Below the pieces are notes generated by a model. The model had not been told where the DNA came from, searched no databases, and saw only the letters and a program-made list of their open reading frames with translations. A DNA stretch of 10,351 bases from Dunaliella salina (lineage: Eukaryota; Chlorophyta; Chlorophyceae; Chlamydomonadales; Dunaliellaceae), in contig MU069488.1 of the NCBI GenBank assembly GCA_002284615.2, positions 430,089-440,439 on the forward strand, written 5' to 3'. The position numbers were made by a program, and so were the translations under genes. The stretch's first letter is position 1; each line of letters opens with the position of its first letter. This document shows, piece by piece, positions 1 through 6,474 of the stretch.

Positions 1-86
<86 letters not shown>
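1..86. repeat. (CA)n microsatellite, cut by window start
   Basis: Perfect CA dinucleotide run of 43 units from the first base to position 86. It is truncated by the window edge, so its true length is unknown. It ends 34 bases before the acceptor of the first exon, so it probably lies at the 3' end of an intron. Confidence 0.98.
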
Positions 87-88
<2 letters not shown>

Positions 89-120
89 GATGCATATGCA
101 TGTGCAATGTAACTTTGCAG

Positions 121-316
121 GTGGGCTCCATGAATGACAGGGCCACGCAGGTGCACTTCAACCCCAGCACACTGCAGCTCATAGAAGGTCTTGCGGCAGC
201 ACAGTCGGGCGTGCTACCTCTAGTGTTGCCAGGGCTACCCGGCTTAGGCTTGGACACGCAGCTGCTGCTGCACGACCGCCTGGGTGGGCCCGCCAGCTTG
301 GCAGACAGCCACGCAG
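121..316 (+). CDS. Internal exon 1 of an unrecognised protein
   Basis: Exon candidate of 196 nt between an acceptor reading CTTTGCAG (ends 120) and a donor CAG/GTATGG (GT at 317). It reads in one frame as 65 codons plus one base, so it enters in phase 0 and leaves in phase 1. It begins VGSMNDRATQVHFNPS and ends LLLHDRLGGPASLADSHA. The middle is hydrophobic and Leu/Pro/Gly-rich (PLVLPGLPGLGL). The mixed composition, unlike the surrounding repeats, favours real coding sequence. I do not recognise the family; the kinesin-like look of LHDRLGG is not enough to name it. The phase fits the exon at 3382-3611 (joined codon GGC, Gly). A stop at 87-89 in this frame shows that the coding segment cannot extend far upstream without an intron. 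Decayed copies of its last 60-80 bases recur in the following intron. Confidence 0.5.
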
Positions 317-970
317 GTATGGTGCTTGCAGATACAAAGATTGCTTGTGGTTGTGGACATATAGGTTGCGTGTGGACATATAGGTTGCTTAGGGTTGCGG
401 ACATTTCTTTTCCTGTGGACACCTAGGTTGCATGTGGACGTGTGGGTTTTGCAGAACAGAGGTTGCGTGTGGATACACGCCTGCTGCTGCACGACTGCCT
501 GGGTGGGCCCAACAGCTTGGCAGACAGCAATGCAGGTATGGTGCATGCAGATGCGTAAATTGTGTGTGGTTGTGGACGTTTCGGTTGCATGTGGACACCT
601 GGGTTACATGTGGACGCGTATTGCAGATAGAGGTTGCCAGTGAACACAGCTGCTGCTGCTCGACAGCTTGGGTGGGCCTTCCAGCTTGGGTGGGCCTGCC
701 AGCTTGGGTGGGCCTGCCAGCATGCAGACAGCTGTGCATGGAGTTTGCGTGCTGATGCATAGGTTGCGTGTGGTTGTGGACATGTAAGTTGTGTACGGAC
801 AAACATAGGTTGCATGTGGTTGTGACACATAGGTTGCGTGAGGACATGCACACTATATGTGGACACGTAGCTTGCGTTGGACGCAGGTTGCGTGTGGGCA
901 TTCAGCTGCTGTTGCACGGTCGCCGGGGGGGTCCTCCAGCTTTAGATAGCCATATAGGTAGGTTGCGTGT
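317..970 (+). repeat. Intron 1 start: decayed copies of the exon 1 3' end
   Basis: This stretch holds at least three degenerate copies of the exon 1 end (about 254-331, including its donor GGTATGGTGCTTGCAG). The copies lie at about 475-550, 644-741 and 899-960. The copy at 475-550 keeps the CTGCTGCTGCACGAC core and a GGTATGGTGCATGCAG donor-like end. The copy at 644-741 contains an 18 bp unit, CAGCTTGGGTGGGCCTGC, repeated three times (664-717). Between the copies are many short repeats built on GGTTGCGTGTGGACATATAG. The open frames here on both strands follow the repeats and are not judged to be genes. Confidence 0.75.
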
Positions 971-981
971 TCATGTCAAAG

Positions 982-1436
982 CCTAAACAAATCCTTCACT
1001 GGAGGCAAATCAGCCTCAGAGGTGGGCAAAGGTACAGCAGTCCATGCCAGTTTGCAGACGGCCGTGCAGGTGGGTCGCGCGTTTATGTACAGAGCCTGAA
1101 CAAATCCAATGTTAAAGGAAAATGAGCCTCAAAGGTGGGTATAGGTACAGCAGTCCATGCCAGCTTTGCAGACTGCCATGCAGGTGGGTCGCGCGTTTGT
1201 GTACAGAGTCTGAACAAATCCCATGTTAGAGGCAAATGAGCCTCAGAGATGGGTACAGGTGCAGTAGTCCATGCCAGCTTTGCAGACTGCCGTGCAGGTG
1301 GGTCGTGTGTTTATGTACAGAGCCTGAACAAATCCCATGTTAGAGGCAAATGAGCCTCAGAGATGGGTACAGGTGCAGCAGTCCATGCCAGCTTGGTAAA
1401 CAGCCACACAGGTAGATTGTTTGTCCATGAAAAGAG
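982..1436 (+). repeat. 113-114 bp tandem repeat, four copies
   Basis: Units start at 982, 1095, 1209 and 1323. Each begins with CCTGAACAAATCCCATGTTA or a close variant, carries AAATGAGCCTCAGAGRTGGG and GTCCATGCCAGCTTTGCAGA, and ends GGTCGCGCGTTTATGTACAG. The copies at 1209 and 1323 are nearly identical over their first 80 bases; the last copy diverges at its end. Copies 1, 3 and 4 contain a small hairpin, GAGGC-6 nt-GCCTC. The tail, CAGCTTTGCAGACTGCCGTGCAGGTGGG, resembles the exon 1 donor region, so this array is probably another derivative of it. Confidence 0.95.
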
Positions 1437-1790
1437 CGGGAGGTGGGCATTTGAGAATGCATTTGAGCAAGCCAGCATCCGTGCTCATTTGTGACATAGC
1501 AAGCGAGCAAGCAAGGGTGTGTGTGGGCAAGTGAGCGAGTGAGCAGTGGTGTACGCAAGTGAGATGGTGAGGTCACTTCGGAGAATAACATGTGAGCAAG
1601 TGAGGATATGCGTTCGATAAGTAAGCAGCAAGTGCATACAAGAAAATTTGTGAGTTCACGAGTGAGAATGAGCGTTTGTGTGAAAAGCAGCAAGTGAGAA
1701 TGTGCGCTTGTGTGAAAGTAGCATGTGAGCATGAGCGGCCGCGTGAAAAATTGCAAGTGAGCAAGCCTGCTGTTTGCTTGAGCGCAGGTG
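1437..1790 (+). repeat. GTGAGCAAG-rich minisatellite with 32 bp units
   Basis: Purine-rich sequence with repeated GTGAGCAAGTGAG-type words. At its 3' end are three clear units of 31-32 bp starting at 1661, 1693 and 1724. Each reads AGTGAGAATGAGCGTTTGTG followed by TGAAAAGCAGCA, with changes. A decayed fourth start is at 1756. Many words resemble a GTGAGC donor. No gene is supported here on either strand. Confidence 0.85.
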
Positions 1791-2108
1791 CATGGACCCA
1801 CCACAGCAGCTAGAGAAAGATCACATCCTTATTCTTGTAGATTCCATGGCAGTCCCTGCAGGCGCGTGCATCTGTGTTGGATATCATTTGACATGATCCC
1901 AATCAAAGCGGTGCTGTCTTCCTTTGTATTGGTTTTCCAGGCCCAGCATAGCCTGCAGGTCTTTAGTGCAGGAGAGAAGAGGAGGAGAGAAGAGGAGGAG
2001 AGAAGTGGACCGGGAACTTAGTTAAGGCAGCTTAAACCAGTATTAAACTCCTACTTAATTTAAAAGGACTAGGGCCGTCTCAAAGTAAAGGGTATTAATT
2101 GTGCATGG
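1791..2108. other. Intron sequence with no supported gene
   Basis: Mostly unique sequence. A pyrimidine-rich stretch before TTGGTTTTCCAG (acceptor-like, ends about 1941) is followed only by a very short open segment and a GGAGAGAAGA purine repeat at about 1971-2007 (GAGGAGAGAA units). I see no exon with both good ends. Confidence 0.5.
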
Positions 2109-2250
2109 GTGTGCCGATGGGGCAAGGCTATGAGAATGGGAAAACCGTGTGGAGATGTCCCAATGAGAGAGGCTGAAGAGAACGGGAAAACATGCGTAGA
2201 TGTGCCAATGAGACCAGGCTAGAGAGAACGGGGAAATTAATGTGTACTGG
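2109..2250 (+). repeat. 45-46 bp tandem repeat, three copies, similar to 2379 exon start
   Basis: Units start at 2111, 2157 and 2202. Each has the pattern GTGCCAATGAGACRAGGCT followed by GAGAACGGGAAAA. The same pattern starts at 2379 (GTGCGCCGATGGGACGAGGC, then GAGGCCAACGGCAC), where it forms the 5' end of an exon candidate. The array therefore looks like decayed copies of that exon start placed upstream of it. Confidence 0.8.
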
Positions 2251-2378
2251 TGTCAACCTGTACTGGTAGAGGACTGTCATCGGCGTCTTGAAGCAGGTCT
2301 TTTGGAACTCAGTCTGTATGTGTATAGTCGGGCTTGCCTCCTGGGAGTGAAAAATGTGTAGGAGTACAATATGTACAG

Positions 2379-2479
2379 GTGCGCCGATGGGACGAGGCTT
2401 CTGAGGCCAACGGCACTGCTTTCAAGATTTTGGTGGGCTGTTCAAAACATGTGGAGGAGGGAAAGCTCCGAGAGTTGCC
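2379..2479 (+). CDS. Weak exon candidate inside intron 1
   Basis: Open segment of 101 nt between an acceptor ATGTACAG (ends 2378) and a strong donor, CC/GTAAGC (GT at 2480). It enters in phase 0 and leaves in phase 2, beginning VRRWDEASEANGTAFKILVG and ending EEGKLRELP. The composition is protein-like and not repetitive. However, the phases do not fit between exon 1 (leaves phase 1) and the exon at 3382 (enters phase 1), so it would need further exons, or belongs to an alternative or dead transcript. A second frame is open from 2371 right through to 2685, which weakens the frame choice. The family is not recognised. Confidence 0.25.
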
Positions 2480-2566
2480 GTAAGCTGTTGCAAATTGGGA
2501 AAATTGCTGAAGCTGCGTGTGCTGGTGAGGGCTCATCGTCATTGTCAGCACTGGCTGTTGTTTTGT

Positions 2567-2685
2567 CTGCCACTCAGCCCCTCACACGAGAGCTTGGTTG
2601 CCTTTTTGTTGCTCGCCTCCAGGTGGTGGCTGCGGACATGATGGACCACCTGGCTGTTGTCTGGCTGCACAAGCTCACTGACTGA
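2567..2685 (+). pseudogene. Copy A of a duplicated acceptor/exon-like segment
   Basis: From 2567 to about 2660 this matches 3230 to about 3323 at a constant offset of 663. The match covers a CAG acceptor (ending 2622) and the following codons VVAADMMDHL. After that the frame continues AVVWLHKLTD to a stop at 2683-2685. With no donor and a diverged end it looks like a broken copy. Which copy is ancestral cannot be told from the sequence. Confidence 0.35.
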
Positions 2686-2713
2686 TTTTCAAGACAAACT
2701 TTACTCATCAAAG

Positions 2714-2758
2714 GTTTCCCTTTTTCCTTTTTCCTTTCCATTTACCTGTTCCTTTGAA
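2714..2758 (+). promoter_or_regulatory. Polypyrimidine tract with AG: possible splice acceptor
   Basis: About 40 bases, nearly all C and T, ending CCTTTGAAG. It is the most classical polypyrimidine-tract acceptor in the window. The open segment after it (DAAGPPDCLPIAQAVCFDS) is short and stops at 2816-2818, so its use is doubtful. Confidence 0.35.
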
Positions 2759-2763
2759 GGATG

Positions 2764-2927
2764 CTGCTGGGCCGCCTGACTGCCTGCCTATTGCTCAAGC
2801 AGTCTGCTTCGACTCATGAATGGCAGAGTTAAAAATGTTGCAAATGCCCCGCAGGCTGAGGCAGCAACAGAGCCTGCTGGGCCGCCTGACTGCCTGCCCC
2901 TTGCACGGCTGGTCTGCTTCAACTGAT
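2764..2927 (+). repeat. Pair of 54 bp direct repeats 110 bp apart
   Basis: 2764-2817 and 2874-2927 share CTGCTGGGCCGCCTGACTGC followed by CTGCC and TCTGCTTCRACT. Both copies can read AGPPDCLP(I/L)A followed by VCF, then a stop. The second copy follows ATGCCCCGCAG (ending 2854), which matches the acceptor ATTCCATGCAG at 3381, so this region belongs to the larger A/B duplication. Confidence 0.85.
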
Positions 2928-3245
2928 GCTACTGACTCCCAACCAGCATTCATGGTTGGCCAGTGCTTGGAGAACCTGCCCCAAGGCTCCCCGAAGCACA
3001 CGCGCCTCTGGTTTGGCCGAAAATGTGTGTTTCACACGCCCCACGGGCACAAACAATGACCCCACAGGCACAGAAAGTGTCACACGCCTCACAGGCTCAG
3101 GAAATGAGGGGCAGGAGATGTCACACGCCTAACTGACAGCATCATGGGCATCATCAGAGGTGCCACTCAGCACTCAGCAGCCACTCAGCACTCAGCAGCG
3201 GCCACTCAGCAGATGCTGCCACTCAGCAGCTGCCACGCAGCACGC
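2928..3245 (+). repeat. Short repeats: CACACGCC(C/T)CACAGG and CACTCAGCAG
   Basis: From about 3030 to 3130 the words TCACACGCCTCACAGGCTCA and relatives recur at 20-35 bp spacing. From about 3164 to 3245 a simple repeat of CACTCAGCAG and CACTCAGCAGC fills the sequence. One frame runs open over 2820-3059 (LWFGRKCVF near its end), but without a supportable exon boundary. No gene is called. Confidence 0.7.
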
Positions 3246-3285
3246 CACACAAGAGCTTGCTTGCCTACTTGTTGCTTACATCCAG

Positions 3286-3360
3286 GTGGTCACCGCGGAC
3301 ATGATGGACCCCCTCATCGGCTGCGCAGCCCCAAAAGATGTCAACTGGGCAAACATTTGA
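3286..3360 (+). pseudogene. Copy B of the duplicated segment, exon-like, ends in stop
   Basis: It follows the acceptor TTACATCCAG and reads VVTADMMDPLIGCAAPKDVN then WANI, with a TGA at 3358-3360. It matches copy A (2623 on) over its first 38 bases or so. The end, APKDVNWANI, resembles the PRDVYWxNL motif seen before the channel domain of OSCA/CSC1/TMEM63 proteins, but ten residues are too few to name it. No donor is found before the stop, and phase 1 entry of the next exon cannot be reached from here. It may be a relic exon. Confidence 0.25.
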
Positions 3361-3381
3361 AATGTTGCACATTCCATGCAG

Positions 3382-3611
3382 GCACAGGCAGCAACACAGC
3401 CGCCACGCAGCACCACAGCCCTGGTGCGTCAACGCCACCGCCGGCCTCTGCCGCAACGCAGACGCAGCAGCTTCATCAGCACCAGCAGCAACACCAATAC
3501 CTGCAGCAGCTGCAGCATGCCCACCTTGGTGGCTTGATGCCAGGCACCCCCAGCTGGGGGGCGCTGTCCCTTGCAACGCGCAACCTGAAGACCGCCTCAC
3601 TGCTGGAGCAG
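3382..3611 (+). CDS. Internal exon 2: Gln/His-rich linker of the same protein
   Basis: Exon candidate of 230 nt between the acceptor ATTCCATGCAG and the donor GAGCAG/GTAGCA (GT at 3612). It enters in phase 1 and leaves in phase 0, so it joins exon 1 (316) and exon 3 (6475) without a frameshift. It starts GTGSNTAATQHHSPGAS, continues with a Gln/His run (QQLHQHQQQHQYLQQLQHAH), and ends in a more ordinary segment, LATRNLKTASLLEQ. After joining, that segment continues LGIASHNQMAGLATLAAL, a plausible alanine/leucine-rich helix across the junction. No known domain is recognised. The donor is followed nine bases later by a 92 bp TG run. The frame is also open upstream of the acceptor, so the exact 5' edge is less certain than the 3' edge. 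Confidence 0.55.
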
Positions 3612-3619
3612 GTAGCAGC

Positions 3620-3620
<1 letters not shown>

Positions 3621-3712
<92 letters not shown>
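3621..3712 (+). repeat. (TG)46 microsatellite running into a CG-alternating block
   Basis: Perfect TG run of 92 bases, directly followed by CACGCGCGCGCGCATGC. Purine/pyrimidine alternation stays unbroken from 3621 to 3729, 109 bases in all. It starts nine bases after the exon 2 donor. Confidence 0.98.
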
Positions 3713-3713
<1 letters not shown>

Positions 3714-3800
3714 ACGCGCGCGCGCATGCTAGCGTGCGCACCCCTCACACACAATATGCCAGAATCAGGATCCTCCCCTTTACAGACACTTGCATAACTT

Positions 3801-4137
<337 letters not shown>

Positions 4138-4325
4138 GAGCATCCAGATGGCTCCTGGCCAGGGGCGCATCCAGGTGGCTCCTGGCCAGGGGCGCATCCA
4201 GGTGGTCAATGAGCATGGGGGCATCCAGATGGCTCATGTCATAACAAGATTTGAGTATGGGCCGTGGCCATGTGAGCATCCAGGTGGTCGATGAGCGTGG
4301 GAGCTTCCAGGCGGTTCGCGTGCTT
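4138..4325 (+). repeat. 27 bp tandem repeat
   Basis: CATCCAG words start at 4141, 4168, 4195 and 4222, exactly 27 bases apart. Two more (4277 and a CTTCCAG variant at 4304) are again 27 apart after a 55-base gap. The unit reads GCATCCAGGTGGCTCCTGGC followed by CAGGGGC. Because 27 is a multiple of three, one frame reads the nine-residue repeat IQVAPGQGR. This is more likely a property of the period than a gene. Confidence 0.9.
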
Positions 4326-4580
4326 GGGAAGAACCCATGCAATTTGCAAGGCAAGCATAGGCCATGCGTGCTCCAAAATTGGATGGGGGTGGGGCGCAGT
4401 TTGGGTTGTGCGTGGGTCGTGCCCTCTTCTGAATCGCATGGGGGAAGGGACTGCAGTGGGTCGCGCATGGGTCATGCATGCGCACTTTGAGTCGTGCATA
4501 GGTCACGTGCTCTTTTAAATTGCAAGGTGGAGGGGCTGCAGTTTGGGTTTTGAGCACAATGCGAGCTCCCAAAGTGCATG
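4326..4580 (+). repeat. Diverged 55-60 bp satellite monomers
   Basis: Four or five diverged monomers with the plan ATTGCATGGGGGAGGRACTG, CAGTTTGGGTCGTGCATGGG, TCATGCATGCTCC. They lead into the ordered dimeric part and differ clearly from one another, as expected for the older edge of a satellite. Confidence 0.75.
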
Positions 4581-5300
4581 GGAGGAACTACGCTTTGAGT
4601 CGTGCATGCGTCATGCATGCTCCAACATTGCATAGGGGATGGAATATACTTGGAGTCGTGTGTATGTCATGCTTGCTTCCAAATTACATGGGAGGAGCAA
4701 CGCTTTGAGTCGTGCGTGCGTCATGCGTGCTCCAGCACTGCGTAGGGGAGTAACTATACTTGGAGTCGTACAGTACGTCACGCTTGCTTCCAGATTGCAT
4801 GGGAAGAACTACGCTTTGAGTTGTGTGTGTGTCATGCATGCTCCAGCATTGTGTAGGGGAGGAATTGTACTTGGAGTCGTACAGTACGTCACGCTTGCTT
4901 CCAGATTGTATGGGAGGAACTACGCTTTGAGTCGTGTGTGTGTCATGCATGCTCCAGCATTGTGTAGGGGAGGAACTGTACTTGGAGTCGTACAGTACGC
5001 CACGCTTGCTTCCAGATTGCATGGAAGGAACTACGCTTTGAGTCGTGCGTGCATCATGCATGCTCCGGCATTGAGCAGGGGAGGAACTGTACTTGAAGCC
5101 GTACAGTACGTCACGCTCGCTTCCAAATTGCATGGGAGAAACTAAACTTTGAGTCGTGCGAGCATCATGCATGCTCCCATCGCATGGGGGATGAGGATGG
5201 ACTATACTTGGAGTCGCATGTATGCCATGCTTGCTTCCAAATTGCGCGGGAGGAACTGCACTAAGAGTCGCGCGTACGTCATGCGTGCTCCCAGATTGCA
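4581..5300 (+). repeat. Higher-order satellite: 111 bp dimers of two 55 bp monomer types
   Basis: Type-a monomers carry CGCTTTGAGTCGTGCGTGCG and start at 4591, 4701, 4812, 4923, 5034, 5145 (AACTTTGAG variant) and 5259 (CACTAAGAG variant). Type-b monomers carry ACTTGGAGTCGTACAGTACG or a variant and start at 4648, 4758, 4869, 4980, 5091 and 5206. Each a-b pair is 110-111 bp in the core and 114-115 at the last step. The middle copies are the most alike and the edges more diverged. As 111 is 37 codons, long frames stay open on both strands (4639-5145 plus, 4684-5301 minus), coding a 37-residue repeat; these are not called as genes. Confidence 0.93.
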
Positions 5301-5410
5301 TTGGAGGGACCGCAGTTTAAGATGTGCGTGGGTGGCACAAGCTCCCAAATTGCATGGGGGAAACTGCTGTTTGGGTCATGCATGGGTCAAACGAGCTCCA
5401 AACTACTAGG
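5301..5410 (+). repeat. Diverged trailing satellite monomers
   Basis: Two further monomers of the same plan (CAGATTGCATTGGAGGGACC and AAATTGCATGGGGGAAACTG), diverged from the dimeric core. They end the satellite. Confidence 0.75.
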
Positions 5411-5638
5411 AGTTGGGAATGGCCATGCACCTCAGCAGGATATCAAGCATTGGGTATGACAGTCTAGGTCGTGCGTGTTTGAAGCATGAAGTTCACGGTG
5501 CCAGGAGATGGGGATGGCCATGTATTTCGACAGGCACTACCAAGGTCTAGGCCCTAGGTCTAGGCCCTACCTGGATCAACATGGGAGACGGGAATGGCCC
5601 TTGCGTCCCGAGAGGCCCTACTTGGACCCAGGAGGGCA
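5411..5638 (+). repeat. Degenerate 70-100 bp repeat with GGTCTAGGCCCTA doublet
   Basis: Three diverged units begin AGGAGTTGGGAATGGCCATG, AGGAGATGGGGATGGCCATG and GGGAGACGGGAATGGCCCTT. The second contains a 13 bp doublet, TAGGTCTAGGCCC, at about 5541-5568. No gene is seen. Confidence 0.7.
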
Positions 5639-6090
5639 GGCAAGGTTTGCATGCACAAGCCCAGTTATTGCATCGTAAGTGCCACTGCCAATGCGCCATG
5701 CACGTGCCATGAACGAGCGCAGTGACTGCGTAGAAGCTGCAGCAAGGGTAGGGCTCAGGGGGACTGGCGAGGCTGCATGCACATAAGCCACTTGCGAGCC
5801 ATGCAGAAAAAGCCTAGTAATCAACATTAAGAAACCCAGAGACTGCATAGTAGCTGCGTCAAGGATATGAAAAGATTTAGGGGGACTGGCAAGGTTTGCA
5901 CGCACATAAGCCACGCATGAGCCATGCCCAACAAGCCCAGTAACTGCACAGTAGCTGCAGCAAGGATAGAACTCAGGGGGACTGGTGAGGTTTGCATGTA
6001 CCCGTTATGCACAAGCCCAGTTACTACATCGAAATTGCAGCAAGGGTGGGACTGGCGAGGATTGCATGCGCAAGCCATGCGCCCAGTAAC
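5639..6090 (+). repeat. Decaying 127-to-70 bp repeat
   Basis: Units begin GGCAAGGTTTGCATGCAC or a variant at 5639, 5766, 5888, 5984 and 6054, with a last relic at 6362 beyond the next array. Lengths run 127, 122, 96 and 70. Each unit ends in a form of GTAGCTGCAGCAAGGATAG then GGGGGACT. The minus-strand open frames here (5618-5914) follow the repeat and are not called. Confidence 0.85.
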
Positions 6091-6343
6091 TACATTGTAA
6101 CCGCAGCAAGGGTACATCGTAACTGCAGCAAGGGTACATCGTAACTGCAGCAAAGGTACATTGGTAAGGGTACATTGTAAGGGTACATTGTAACTGCAGC
6201 AAGGGTACATCGTAACTGCAGCAAGGGTACGTTGGTAAGGGTACATTGTAACTGCAGCAAGGGTACATTGTAACTGCAGCAAGGGTACATTGTAACTGCA
6301 GCAAGGGTACATTGGTAAGGGTACATTATAACTGCAGCAAGGG
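6091..6343 (+). repeat. 22 bp array with interspersed 13-14 bp short units
   Basis: Long units (TACATTGTAACTGCAGCAAG plus GG) start at 6091, 6113, 6135, 6184, 6206, 6242, 6264, 6286 and 6322. Short units (TACATTGGTAAGGG, or TACATTGTAAGGG at 6171) start at 6157, 6171, 6228 and 6308. The order is LLL ss LL s LLL s L. The short form lacks the CTGCAGCA part. The long unit is the tail of the preceding larger repeat, so this array is nested in it. Confidence 0.97.
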
Positions 6344-6474
6344 TAGAACCCCGGGGGAACTGGCAAAGTTTGCATGTATGAGCCATGCACGAGTCCCGTC
6401 ACTGCAGCACGCACGAATTGCCTGTCTTAGACGATGGCCTGTACTCGCTGCACCTCTGCGCTTGATGCTTGCAG
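6344..6474. other. 3' end of intron 2
   Basis: A last relic of the larger repeat (GGCAAAGTTTGCATGTATGA at 6362) is followed by unique sequence ending GATGCTTGCAG, the acceptor used here for exon 3. No strong polypyrimidine tract is present, as is common in green algal introns. Confidence 0.5.

Noticed and set aside
121..316. Kinesin motor assignment from LLLHDRLGG
   Set aside because: The LLxDxLGG resemblance is short, and no switch or P-loop motif is present nearby.
179..901. Several minus-strand open frames with repeated HNLCVHNHTQ-like words
   Set aside because: They follow the GGTTGCGTGTGGACATATAG repeats and the exon 1 copies on the other strand. Their Cys/His/Thr composition comes from the repeat, and no splice or start support was seen.
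5541..5568. TAGGTCTAGGCCC doublet considered as telomere-like sequence
   Set aside because: Only two copies, and it does not match TTTAGGG or TTTTAGGG telomere units.
5827..6414. Minus-strand 195-codon frame with repeated YNVPLLQLQCTL
   Set aside because: It is the reverse translation of the 22 bp array, whose step is not a multiple of three, so the frame slides through all registers. It does not look like a protein.
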